The translations under genes and the position numbers were made by a program. A DNA stretch of 64,000 bases from Ciona intestinalis (Eukaryota; Chordata; Ascidiacea; Phlebobranchia; Cionidae): positions 1-64,000 of the forward strand of contig NW_004190414.2 of NCBI RefSeq assembly GCF_000224145.3, read 5' to 3'. The notes below the pieces were generated by a model. It ran no database searches. It had not been told where the DNA came from and saw only the letters and a program-made list of their open reading frames with translations. Positions 11,501 through 21,610 of this stretch are shown in pieces. The stretch's first letter is position 1; each line of letters opens with the position of its first letter.

Positions 11501-14500
11501 CCACGCTTGTTTTATTCAAATTAAATGTAAAGTTTTTACTGTAAGCGTGTTTTAACAACTGTTGTTTTGTTGCTATATCCTGTCTTTTCGTTTAAAATAT
11601 TTTTAAATCTTCGCTACCGTAATTGAAGAGACAAATTAAGTTATTATTATGACTTGTTACCCTTTGAAAACGATGTTTCTTATACACCTGTGTCTGCTAA
11701 CGAGTAACCACGCATGGAACTTATTTACGAGTTATAACTTTTCGTTGTAACATAGTTGTTCTTTTTCTAATACACCTGTTCCCGCTAACGAGTTACCACG
11801 TAAGAACCACTGGCTTAAAGCAATTGCCGTAATTTTCCAAATGCCCGAAATGGTAGCACCTTATTAGTGTTATTACCTTTTGAGTTATTGTTAAATTTAA
11901 CTACTTTTTGGTACGCTTAGAAAGACTTGTAAACCACAGTTTTGTACAGTGTTGTAGGTAAAGATGAAACAAGTTAGCATAAAATATTCCATATTTTCGG
12001 ATCGTGTTTTAAACAATTTAACAGCGCTTTTTTATAGTGGTGAGGATACGGCTCTACAATTCTTTAAATGTTGTTGGTTTACTACCAAATGGGACGAACA
12101 AATAATTAAAACATGAACCGTTTTACCCCAACCTTATATATATAGTAATGTGGGGTAAGATGGAACACATTTAACACATAAAACCTAAAATAACCAACGG
12201 TCTATGGGAGTCGTGAGAATGCGGTTTTATAATTCTTTGACTGTTCTTTGTTTACTACCAAATGGGACGGTAAATCAAATCAATAAAAACATGTACCATT
12301 TTACCCCAACTTACTATTAATTGAAGCTACCTTTAATATCTACGTTATATTTTGTCCGCACCGGCAGAAATTTAGAAGAACTGTATTAAGCAAACAATTT
12401 ATATCGTTTATCAATCAGTGACACAACCAACTGCCAAGTACGTAAATCACTCGCATAGTTTTGGCGTGGCGTTGCCCGCGAGTTTATATCGCTCCAGGCG
12501 AGCGCTTTCACATTTCTAAAGCAGACACTGAACCGTGTGGTAGTCTGGAGAATATTTGAAAATTTGGTACGTGTTTGGGGGGTAAGATAGGCCACGTTTT
12601 CATTCTTTTATGCAAGGCTTTACCTTTATTAGTAAACTATAGTAGTTAAAATTGAATATTATAGTAAAGTGGGGTAAAATGGGACCTTTAATTCTCTTTT
12701 TTTGTCTCATTTGGTAGTAAACAAAGAACATTTACAGAACTATAAAACCGTTTCTTCACGACTTAAAATGAGCGTTGAAAGCGAAAAATCAACATTATAA
12801 AACATAGGATATTTTGTCCAAACGGTAACCATCTTATTTTAAAGTAAAATAAAATAGTATAGTAGGGTGGGGGGAGATGGGACACCTTTTCAGTCTATTT
12901 TCTCTTTATATTGGGTAGTAAACAAAGAACATTCGAAAAATTATAGAACTGTATCCTCACGACTCCCATAAACCGTTGTTAATTGTTAAAAACACGATCA
13001 GGATATTTGGATATTAGGTTCTAAAGGTGTCCCGTCTTCCCCCACCCTACTATATTTACAGAATTTTATAACCGTATTTTCGCGTCTCTAAAATAGAGTT
13101 TATACGCTAACGATATCTATCTTAGCACACAGCACAAAAAACAATGAAGTACACACTGTATTCAGTTTACCATACATTCTAAATGGCCTACCTGTGCCCT
13201 CAGAGATAAATTCAAATTTCTGTGGTCTTGGATAGGCGAACGTAGCGACACATTGCGCAATGGTTACGTTGGTTTGAGTGTCTTCGACTGGGTCTTCTGA
13301 GATTGCTGGTGTGCCATCGTACATTGGGTTTTCTAAAAAATTAAGTGTTAATAAAAAACAATAAAAAAAAAATATGATTAAAAATTGCGCAATAAAAAAA
13401 TTGATACTGTATCAAAAAGTTTTGTGTAAAAAAATGTATTTTTTTGTAAATTAAAATTGCATTAGCTGAAAAAGGCTTAGTTTGGATATAACGTTCACTC
13501 GCAGTGAGATCAACTTACTAGAAAAATTATTCACGCAGCAATCCTTTCAAAGTAACAACTAATCACAAACAAAAGAATCGTAACTTCAAAGAAACGACGT
13601 GTGCGCGCGTTTGGACGAGTTTTTTTAAGTTCGATTGCGCAACATATTTAGCTCCCGAGTCATAGTTACAATTGTACGATTATCTGAACTGTTGTCCTTT
13701 ACGGTAACTCGAAAACGTTACCGTTTTAAATGAAAAATAAACGTATAGATTGGGCTTAGTATAAGGTCTTTCTGTAAAAAATATAAAAAATACTATATTT
13801 TGTATTTCAAGTTAAACACATTTCGTTTTAAATTCAGTAGGGATTCTCAAACTTTGCGCAAATTGATCACCGTACCAAACTACCAATTATAAAAACTAAA
13901 AAATATAAATGTTCTTTGTTTATCCTCGCGTCGCGGGGCAACGATAGTCGTCAAAACACGGATGTTTTGTTTCATACACTTGCTAGCTTAGGAGTTATCA
14001 CGTGTCTAACTTTGTATAATTTTGTTTTGGGAAATCATTTAAAATTTTAATGTGGAGTTAGCAATTTAAACAACCCATAAGCGATCAATGGGCTGGAACA
14101 ATTGCTGTTAAGGTTTTGCCTAATGACCACAATGGTAGCAGCATCGAGCCTCGAACTCAGTTCTTGGTAAACAAATACTTAGGATCTGGTGCTACGAAAA
14201 CGTAACAGACAAAAATCAAGTCTAGCCAATTGTATAATAAAGATACATATTTAATAAATGTAACTTACTTTATCCTTGCGTGGCCGGAAAACGACAGTCG
14301 TTATAACACGGGTGTTTTGTTTCATATACCTCGTGCCCGCTTACGAGTTACCATGTATGTTACTTTGTGGGTGCTTTCGTCAGTCTTATATTCAAATAGA
14401 AACTAAACTCACAAAATTCAGTCTAATAATTTTTAATAAATACCTGTTGACGACTCCGTAGGCTCTTCTTGTATTATTGGTCGAATGTCCAGATTAATTT

Positions 14501-17125
14501 CCATGGCATTAATTTCAACATTGGGCGGGTCTGTTATGTAAGGCCACATTTTTAGTTAACTATTAGGTTAAAATTGAGTATTATAGTGGTGGGGTAAGAT
14601 GGGACATATTTTCATTCTCTTTTTTCGTTTTATTTGGTAGTAAACAAAAAATGATTTTCATTTTACAAAATTATATAGTAGGGTGGGAGGAGATAGGACA
14701 CGTTTTTATTCTGTTTACTTTTCCGTTTCAATTGGTGGTAAACAAAAAAACATTCAAAGAATTATAAAACACTATCTTCAGGACACCCATAGACCGTTGG
14801 TAATTGTTAAAAATACGATCAGGATATTTGAAAACTATGTACAGGTGTCTCGTCTTTTCCCACTCCACTATATAACCGTATAGCTCTAAAGTGATCGGGC
14901 AAAATTGTTGTGTTATTTTATATATAGTTGGGTGGCGGAAGATGGGACACCTTTAGCACAAAATATATAAATATCCTGGTCGTGTTTTAAACAATTAACA
15001 ACGGTCTATGAAAGTCGCGAGGACAAGGTTTTATAATTCTTTGAATGTTCTTTGTTTACTACTAAAGTGTACGAGAAAATAGAGTGCAAATGTGTCCCAC
15101 CTTCCCCCATTCTACTATACATCGTATCGCTAACCACAACTTTTTGGGTGTTTGAATTTTGTGTTATGAGTTGGAGCAATGACCGTTAAGTGCCTACCTA
15201 TGTACACACGTGCCTGAAACTGTTGCAAAACTGAGCATCAAAAACAAAGTCTTTAGTTTTCAATGCCCGATTTGACTAGCAATTTTGACACATTTTTAAA
15301 CTAGTAGCAGCACACGGCCTCGTACGCGGTATCTTCCCGTTACGAAGCACTTCAATCGCTTTGTTAGGGCAGTGGTTTAAAAATGCATAGCATGTGTCAA
15401 GTGCGGTCGCTAGCTCTTAGCCCATTAGTGTAAATACGCAAACATACTTACTGTACACGTTCACTTCGAACAGAACATTATCGGCGTCGTGAGAAGTCAG
15501 GTTCTCTACTTCGCATTGATATTGAGCGCCGTCGACGATTCGTATGCTCTGTATCGTAGCATCTGCTCTGCCAACTGCAAAGTAACAAACCGTTTATAAG
15601 AAATAGTAAACGAATGAATAAATAAATGTAACTTATTTATCCTCCCGTGGCGGCGCATCTACAGTCGTTATAACACGGATGTTCTGTCACATACACCTCG
15701 TGCCCGCTAACGAGTTACTACGTATGTAACTTTGAGGGTAACTACTGGGTTAAAGTAATTGCCGCTAAGTGTCTTGCCTAAGTACGCATACGTCCACAAC
15801 AGTCGCAGCGTCGAACATATTTCCTCCAGCATAAGATTCAACCATACTAATATATCATGCACTGTATTAAAACTTAGACAAATGCAATATAATATTTGCC
15901 AAAATTTATCCAAAGCCACCTACCGCCAAAGTTGTCAGTCGACATGAAGAATCTGTCCTTTAGGTCGTTTGGGAAGTTGTTGTAATGATAGCTGTCAGCT
16001 ACGCTACTTTTTCCAAGTTTAATTCGTGAACCACCACTAGTAACCAGAGACCACCAAACTGCTAAATTGTCACCGTCTTCGGGTACGCTTGCTAAAAGTT
16101 ATATAAAAGGTTGGGGTAAGATGGTTTATATTTTTAGGTTATTTGTTATATAGTAGGTTGGGGTAAGATGGTACATGTTTTATTTGTTTAGTTATATAGT
16201 AGATTGGAGTAAAATAGTTCGTGTTTTTATTTTCTCATGATCTCCGATTTATTAGTAAACAAAAAAATATTTACAGAAAATAAATGTGTCCTCACGACTA
16301 CAAAACAGCTTTGTTAGTTGGTAAAAATACGATTATAAAATATGGGATATTATGTGCTAACGGTATCAATCTTACCCCACATTAAAACAAACTAATGCAT
16401 ATATTTCTCTGGGATAAAATGGGACATCTTTAGCACATAATATCCAAAAGCCTAATCGTGTTTTAAACAATTAACAACGATCTATGGTAGTCGTTGGGAT
16501 ACGGTTTTATAATTCTTTGAATGTTGTCTGTTTGCTACCAAATTGGTCGAGAAAATAGAATGAAAATGTGTCCCATCCTTCCCCTCCCAACTATATACAT
16601 ATATAAATATCGAAAGAGTAGCCGGATAGTTTTAAACACACACAAAATAAAAAAGCTAAAAGATACTGTACGGGTTAGGTGTATTTTTGTTAGAATTTTT
16701 CGATTTTAACTAACCAGAAACTTTTCGAATCAGTTTTACACCGAACAAAATACGATTAAGTTATGACTTACGAGGTGGGTCTACTTGACAGGATAATACA
16801 GCATCACTGTTCATAGGAAACCTTGGCGGACCGGTGTATGAAACTCGCAGACACTGAGTTCCACCAATTAAAACTGCCGAAAAATAAGAAACTTTGTTTA
16901 ATTATCAAAAAGTCGCTAGTTTTAGATTTACAATATTTTATAACACGAATTATTGCTGTGTACGCTTTTATACGAATAGTGTTCTATTTTTTGTAGCTTT
17001 TACTTTTACGCTTAAAATAATTGGAGTAAATAGTTTAGGCATTTTAAGTAACTTTATTAGAAGCTAAAAATGTAACTAATTGTTTTTTACTTACCCATAA
17101 AAAAGATGGCAGCCGAAAAGTCCAT
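5595..17125 (-). CDS. Five-Ig-domain transmembrane adhesion protein, ALCAM/MCAM/BCAM-like
   Basis: A complete type I membrane protein of about 624 residues, presumably a cell-adhesion molecule at the plasma membrane. Exons in transcript order: 17095-17125, 16772-16873, 15924-16091, 15452-15574, 14444-14530, 13192-13332, 10983-11177, 10642-10742, 10314-10476, 9189-9324, 8568-8725, 8119-8197, 7557-7657, 6630-6807, 6210-6249, 5595-5667. The signal peptide is MDFSAAIFFMVLIGGTQC. Ig1 is V-like (Cys39 and Cys121, YQCEV). Ig2 is C1/V-like (Cys198 and Cys260). Three I/C2-like domains follow (SCSANG..LYTCYAY; RCSAAG..TYSCSAS; MICQS..FTCTASNAHG). The membrane span is about residues 563-587, followed by KKKK and an acidic/basic tail of some 35 residues. 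All junction phases fit except exon 9189-9324, which carries a one-base frameshift. The last exon is read through to TAA at 5595-5597; a donor at its GAG/gtaaat could splice to something unseen. The architecture V-C1-I-I-I is that of ALCAM/MCAM/BCAM; orthology is inferred from layout only. Confidence 0.9.
5916..6041. mobile_element. hAT-type MITE with 8-bp target duplication
   Basis: The ends are CAGTGGCGCAGCCAGG and CTGGCTCCGCCACT(A). The flanks repeat ACTCTAAC exactly at 5908-5915 and 6042-6049. The 8-bp duplication and CAGTGG terminus fit the hAT superfamily. The same family recurs at 48908-49052. Confidence 0.8.
6362..6600 (-). mobile_element. SINE copy in an adhesion-gene intron
   Basis: Minus-oriented tail and body: the complement of GACTGTCG, the ggtgtatgaaacagaacgcc tail, a poly(A)-like centre, then the body with cattagtgaccactgggttg reading on the plus strand. 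Confidence 0.6.
7045..7215. repeat. Dispersed repeat with GCGAAAAGACAGGATATAGC
   Basis: Begins with a short AAT microsatellite, then tctcttcgattac and the 20-mer named in the call, then AACAGTTGTTAAAACACGCTT. The same sequence recurs at 9785-9890 and 58898-59050, and inverted at 11410-11650. No open frame. Confidence 0.65.
7765..8030 (-). mobile_element. SINE copy, minus orientation
   Basis: Shows tail, linker and body, including the complement of CTTGGGCAAGACACTTAACG at about 7930-7950, and ends at the tRNA-like head (tgctacagcgtc). It lies between two exons of the Ig adhesion gene. Confidence 0.65.
8218..8545 (-). mobile_element. SINE copy, minus orientation
   Basis: Full-length family member. 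Short ORFs called across it are SINE sequence and not genes. Confidence 0.65.
9189..9324 (-). other. Frameshifted Ig exon (exon 10 of the adhesion gene)
   Basis: The first half reads IEAPQITSNGAVVSGQPVVV in the frame set by the previous exon, then meets TAA at 9242-9244. The second half reads GGSLNVRCSAAGNPIPD in the frame required by the next exon, with the expected domain cysteine. The exon is 136 nt where 135 or 138 would keep phase. The change therefore lies at about 9245-9265 (minus-strand ggaggtttggtgg): one base too many or two too few. It may be a sequencing error or a real null allele. Confidence 0.8.
9355..9575 (-). mobile_element. SINE copy, minus orientation
   Basis: Tail motif and body (cattagtgaccactgggttg), truncated before the head. 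It lies in the intron upstream of the frameshifted exon. Confidence 0.6.
9892..10081. mobile_element. MITE, ~200 bp family
   Basis: Left end TATAGTAGGGTGGGGG, core with AGACCGTTGTTAACTGTTTA, right end CATCTTCCCCCACAGTAGTAT. Confidence 0.7.
10095..10302 (-). mobile_element. SINE fragment ending 12 nt from an exon
   Basis: A minus-oriented SINE lacking its head. Its body (gagcaattgcc) stops about 12 nt from the donor of exon 10314-10476 of the Ig gene, so the donor's downstream intron sequence is almost all SINE. Confidence 0.6.
11196..11384. mobile_element. MITE, ~200 bp family, left end lost
   Basis: Core and right end present (TGTCCCATCTTCCCCCAC). It starts about 20 nt from the acceptor of exon 10983-11177. 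Confidence 0.6.
11410..11650. repeat. Inverted copy of the GCGAAAAGACAGGATATAGC repeat
   Basis: Contains the complement of the family core (gctatatcctgtcttttcg) and GTGTTTTAACAACTGTTGTT. It is opposite in orientation to 7045-7215. Confidence 0.6.
11944..12316. mobile_element. Two degenerate MITEs in tandem
   Basis: Each has the GTTTTAAACAATT core and a poor right end (ccgttttaccccaacctta). The joint is at about 12145, with a fresh left end gtggggtaagatgg. Confidence 0.55.
12660..13054. mobile_element. Two MITEs in tandem
   Basis: The first, 12660-12850, has degenerate ends. The second, 12858-13054, has good ends (TATAGTAGGGTGGGGG and CCCCCACCCTACTATA). Confidence 0.65.
13917..14165 (-). mobile_element. 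SINE copy, degenerate
   Basis: Recognisable tail (tatcctcgcg..acgatagtcg) and body (gcgatcaatgggctggaaca) with many substitutions. Confidence 0.5.
14673..15119. mobile_element. Two MITEs in tandem
   Basis: 14673-14873 and 14922-15119. Each has the shared termini and core. A further left-end fragment is at 14582-14672. Confidence 0.65.
15615..15830 (-). mobile_element. SINE copy, internally deleted
   Basis: The tail (cgttataacacggatgttctg) is joined directly to the body (actactgggttaaagtaattg). Confidence 0.55.
16096..16596. mobile_element. MITE cluster (partial, then full)
   Basis: Repeated left ends at 16113-16230, a partial core to 16380, and a fuller copy at 16408-16596 ending CCCTCCCAACTATATA. 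Confidence 0.55.
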
Positions 17126-17488
17126 ATTTTTCTGTCTTCGGCTGTCGTCACGTATAAGAGGTTTTAATCAACTCTAGATAGACTCACGCTACGCTTGTAA
17201 TTTAATAACGTAATCAGACTATGAATAGAAAAGCTTCGTATGAGCTAGCTTGAATTGTAATAAATAGCTAGCACGATTACGCTTGTACAAAAACTACTGA
17301 TGCGTAAATGAAAGGAAGACGTTTTAAGAGTATGACTCTTTTTCTCTTACTTTACAGCTTCACAGTTCAACGCGTACCTGTACACAACCCTATTCGGAGA
17401 AGATATACGTTACTGAAAAACTGTAAAGGGAATTGACAATAGACTGCGAACCACTGTATTGTTCGGGGCTGCATTTCTGGAGTCCTAA

Positions 17489-17899
17489 TTATGATACGGG
17501 CGTGTCGCTAAAGAGACAAAGCCATGTTTTGTCTACGTAATCACCACGTTGATCGACGCTGGCAAAACTGACTTGCTGGATAATTTCTCTTATCAATTCT
17601 ATTGTCATTAAGAAGTTTATAAGACAAATAAAACCGAGCGCCATATCCGTATTGTTTATCCTTTTCATATAACTCGCTCGCCTTCTAAAATTGATTACAA
17701 AAATAGAGAAAGCATAATTACCTAGAAAGACACCAAAATTAACTAAACAGTTTCTCCAAAAGCTCGTTCTGCATGACTGTAGGCCAATTAGAATTAGGTT
17801 CCCATTGGCAGTTAGTAAGCGTTTAAACGGCGCTAATGAATACGAATTCAAACGACAAAAATAACAAACTGCGCCAAAGCCCCTCATAGCAGGTTGCAC
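17489..17899 (-). pseudogene. Fragment resembling TM1-TM2 of a leucine-rich-repeat GPCR (LGR/RXFP type)
   Basis: An open frame of up to 136 codons that is hydrophobic in two stretches. It reads ..SCRTSFWRNCLVNFGVFLGN.. and then ..NNTDMALGFICLINFLM.., followed by a loop with D-RGDY and a TW. In glycoprotein-hormone/relaxin-type receptors, TM1 carries a GN, TM2 carries DFLMG-like sequence, and the first extracellular loop carries D-x-x-Y-x-G-x-Y..W. Here the TM2 Asp is replaced by Asn (INFLM). The frame is closed on both sides. No TM3-TM7 or LRR exons were found nearby on either strand. It is either a relic or one exon of a gene whose other exons I failed to see. The GPCR assignment is by eye and moderate. 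Confidence 0.4.
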
Positions 17900-20250
17900 G
17901 TTTTAAATTCTACACTAAACCCATATACGGTTTTCTGTGCAGATCGATTTTCATAACGTTAATGACAACAACCTAGAATGGTGTTGTAACAGCAGGCTCT
18001 TCAAAACGCAGAGACAACAGAATGGTCGTCGCGCCGAATCATATCTTGCCTTAGGCGGATTACTCAACCGGTTTGTAATTACTTTTCCCGTGATGCGACT
18101 TACAAACTTGACGCTGGTGTCTTAGTTTGCGGCGCCTTGAACCGGACAACAAAACAAAATTCAGTACATATTTTTTACCATTACCCTTGACTTTATATAT
18201 ATTTTCGTTTTTTGTACTGCGTTATAATTATGAAACTCCAGTACGAGCCAACAATAAGAGCTGTATTTCAAGCACCTGGAACTAGCTAAAACTGTGGTAA
18301 CAGACCACGAGGCTGTACGAGTGTTTTCGCTTGATTGGGTTTCAATAGACAGAAATGGCGCCAACTTATTCTAAATCCCCAAAACTGTTTTTTTTTCTAA
18401 CTTTCTATAGCTTCTTACGATACGACGGCTTCTTACGAAACAACTTAAATTCGCTTGTGCACTGTAGAACCACCAAATAACTGTACAGCGGCGTGCGTAT
18501 TTAAATATTCTGTGTTAAAAGCGACCTTATCGTAGTGCACGGTCGGCGTGGTGTACTGCGAAATCGACGCTGTGTGCCACGTCATACTGCCGTAGACAAA
18601 GCCCTTGGTTGCGTCACAATCCAACAACCGCATAGTCCTATCTCTACAGCTTTTACGAAACGAAAACTATGGTAGCTACAAAACCAACAACGTTCATGAA
18701 CGGTGGTATAGGTTTATCTGACACGACATATGTTACATGACTCTAGCTTAAGTGGCGCATGCGCATTTGGTAAACCCGCACGACCCTTTTCTTCACAGCG
18801 TTAAGCTTGAATGGTCTTGGAACGAAAATCGCTGTCTGCTCGCTCCGTGTATTATCTCACTTCCATTTACGAAACTATTTCTCGTCAAAAATATTCCTAT
18901 TTTTTGTCTCCGTCTTTCGTTTCTGTACTGCAAGCTCTTCAATACACAAGACTGTTTTGAAACTTTTATTTTCGAAGTACTCCTTTCAAATACTGGTACT
19001 GTGTCAATAACAATAAAAATTTACGTGCGGTTTTTATTAGACCATTGTCATTTGTCACGAATGAATGGCAATAAAATGCAATACTTCCTCATTCGGTTTT
19101 ACTAAATTAATTTATTAGTAACTATCTAGGTGCGTTTTAATAAAGTACAACATACGGCATGTACAGGTAACTGTACGATTTAGGGCAGTTCGTTACTAAC
19201 GCCACAGGTGTCCGATGACAGCCAGTCAATTTACCAAATTTGGCGTTAAAGCGGGCAAATTGGTGCGTCAGAATGTAAGAAGAAACGGCGGGCAGTAACT
19301 GTTGTTAGGTTGACCCAAAACAACCTATGTTTTCCTACTAATATTAGTCTGAATTAATCCGGCTACTACAATATTGCCATACTAATCTTAAACTATAGGA
19401 TGGACCGTTTTGTTTAACTTTTTAAACGGTGTAGAGTGTAGACCAGCTATTTTAACTATTTCTAACTGTGTACAGGTTAACTCCCAACTAACAAAAGCTG
19501 TAATGAATAGACAAAAAGAGGGCGCGTCGATACATGATACATTTGATACAAAACTTTTCAGTTAGGCGTTGCGCCATCGCAGTTTTACTACTGAATTGAG
19601 TGGTGTACCAGACAAGGCCTAGTCTCGGTTATATTTACGTAAGAGATGTCGTTATGTTTATACAATCGTGTTTAACAAGCATATGTAACTGTTACACCAT
19701 ATTTCAACATTAAATACTTGGTTATTTTATCGCCCCCATCTTAGCCAAATTTCAAATTTGTTTTTGCTTATTTATTTAAGACTCTCGTATTCCACCTACC
19801 GGCCAAAATATATTAAAAAACTTCCGTTAGTCCGGATAATTCTTGAAACCGATATTAGTAATTTGTTAAGCCCTATGACGTGACACGCCGTGATAAAGAC
19901 ACCAAAATAGCATAAGTCTTTTTTTGAAATTTGGCCTACGTATTAAATCGGTATAAATTATTATTTTATGAACAGTTTCAGCACAATTGTTAGGCGTGAA
20001 TAACAATCAAACTTCGTCTTTAACCTTATACCAAATACAGACCTACAAATGTTGAATCCTTTTAAAATCTTGCTTTAATTAAAGTGAAGCCAATAAAAGC
20101 GACGATGAAAGATATAAAATTTAATATGTGTGCTTACGTGGTAAACTGCATATAAAAGCCAATAAAATAAACCGTTTTGGTGCAATACAACAGCAACGCC
20201 TATACGTTACGTTGATTCAAAGTAGCAAATAAGGATCGGAAAATAGGTTT
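17900..20250. other. Intergenic stretch without recognisable gene
   Basis: This 2.3 kb has fewer repeats than the rest of the window. Short ORFs exist on both strands (for example 18445-18633 minus and 18752-19105 plus), but none has a recognisable family motif or convincing splice context. Confidence 0.6.
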
Positions 20251-20257
20251 ATAATGT

Positions 20258-20453
20258 ACATTAGGATGGGGGAAGATGGGACACTTTTTAACTCTGTTTT
20301 CTCGTCCCATTTAGTAGTAAACAAAGAACATTCAGAGAAATATGAACTTATGTCCTCATGACTCTCATAGACCGTTGTTAATTGTTTAAAACACGATCAG
20401 GATATCTGGTTATTATGTGCTAAAGGTGTCCCATCTTCCCTCACCCTACTATA
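20258..20453. mobile_element. MITE, ~200 bp family
   Basis: Good left end (GGATGGGGGAAGATGGGACA), core and right end (CCATCTTCCCTCACCCTACT). Confidence 0.7.
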
Positions 20454-20605
20454 TATACAGAACCTGTCGGTAAAAATAAGGTGATTTTTATATCTTTCTT
20501 TGATCACAACAACAGGGTATAATAATAGTTAAAACAGCAGCGAAGAGACGAGGCATAGCAGCAGAACGGCAATCGCTAAAGCAACGCCATATCGGGTGCT
20601 TAATA

Positions 20606-20793
20606 ATAGTAGGGTGGGGAAAGATGGGGCATCTTTTTATTCTATTTTCTTGTCCCATGTGGTAGTAAGCTAAGAACATTCAAAAAATTATAAAACCGTA
20701 TCCCCACAACTTCCATATTCCGTTGTTAATTGTTTAAAACACGACCAGGATATTATGTGTGCAAACGGTGTCTCATTTCCCTCACCCTACTAT
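20606..20793. mobile_element. MITE, ~200 bp family
   Basis: Left end ATAGTAGGGTGGGG and right end CTCACCCTACTATA. Confidence 0.7.
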
Positions 20794-20913
20794 AATAGTA
20801 ATGATAAACTTCTTATTATTGCTTTGATCAAGTCAGAGTAATAACACAAAAAAGAAGATTTTTATGTATATGTGGTTCATACATCTTATGCTGACTTTTC
20901 AGGTGATTGTTGT

Positions 20914-21169
20914 CTATAGTAGGGTGGGGGAAGATGGGACACTTTAGGCACATAATATCTAAATATCCTGGTTGTGTTTTAAACATTTAACAACGGTCTG
21001 TGGGAGTCGTAAGGTTTTATAATTTTCTGCTGCTATGCCTCGTCTGTTCGCTGTTTAAACTGTTATTATACTTTGTTGTTGTAATCAAATAAAGATATAC
21101 AAAAATACCTTAGGTGGGACGAGAAAATAGAATGAATAGATGTCCCATCTTACCCCACAGTACTATATT
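20914..21169. mobile_element. MITE carrying a ~75-bp insert
   Basis: Family ends at both sides. The core is interrupted at about 21027-21100 by sequence that is the reverse complement of 20485-20580. Confidence 0.65.
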
Positions 21170-21242
21170 ATAAGACCACCAGTTTGGACAATGTATAGTA
21201 ATCACTGGCTTATGTTGTAAGGTGGGGGGAGATGGGGTTGTT

Positions 21243-21306
21243 CATTTAAAGCACATTTTATATATTTTTTAAAGCACATTTTATATATTTTTTAAAGCAC
21301 ATTTTA
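21243..21306. repeat. Tandem repeat, about 2.5 units of 25 bp
   Basis: Unit ttaaagcacattttatatat plus a few T, inside a degenerate MITE at 21207-21370. TAAAGCACA is a MITE core motif. Confidence 0.6.
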
Positions 21307-21610
21307 TTATATATTACATAGCCTATTATGACCATGACGTATTAAGAATAGGGTGTCCCATTTTACCCGCAGTACAACACCTTACGCTTAGGCCATATAA
21401 CTGTTTTAATCATGTGACATTAACTGAATAAACATTTCACATAAACATTAAAACAATAAGCTCTTTACAAAAAATGCCAAATGTAATGAGATTTCAGAAT
21501 ATACAGTAGCGTTTTAACAAAATAATGATTTTTTAAAGCTGTGAGAAAATATAAACTCGAATCAGCAGCACCGAGCTTCGAACCTGGTTTCCTTCGTCAT
21601 TGATAACCAT

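Noticed and set aside
12386..12595. Minus-strand 69-codon ORF inside an adhesion-gene intron
   Set aside because: No acceptor/donor pair in the required phase, and the neighbouring exons already join in frame without it.
18445..18633. Minus-strand 62-codon ORF with balanced composition
   Set aside because: No family motif, no splice context linking it to the GPCR-like block, and length expected by chance.
18752..19105. Plus-strand 117-codon ORF
   Set aside because: Low-complexity hydrophobic composition typical of AT-rich non-coding frames; no recognisable domain.
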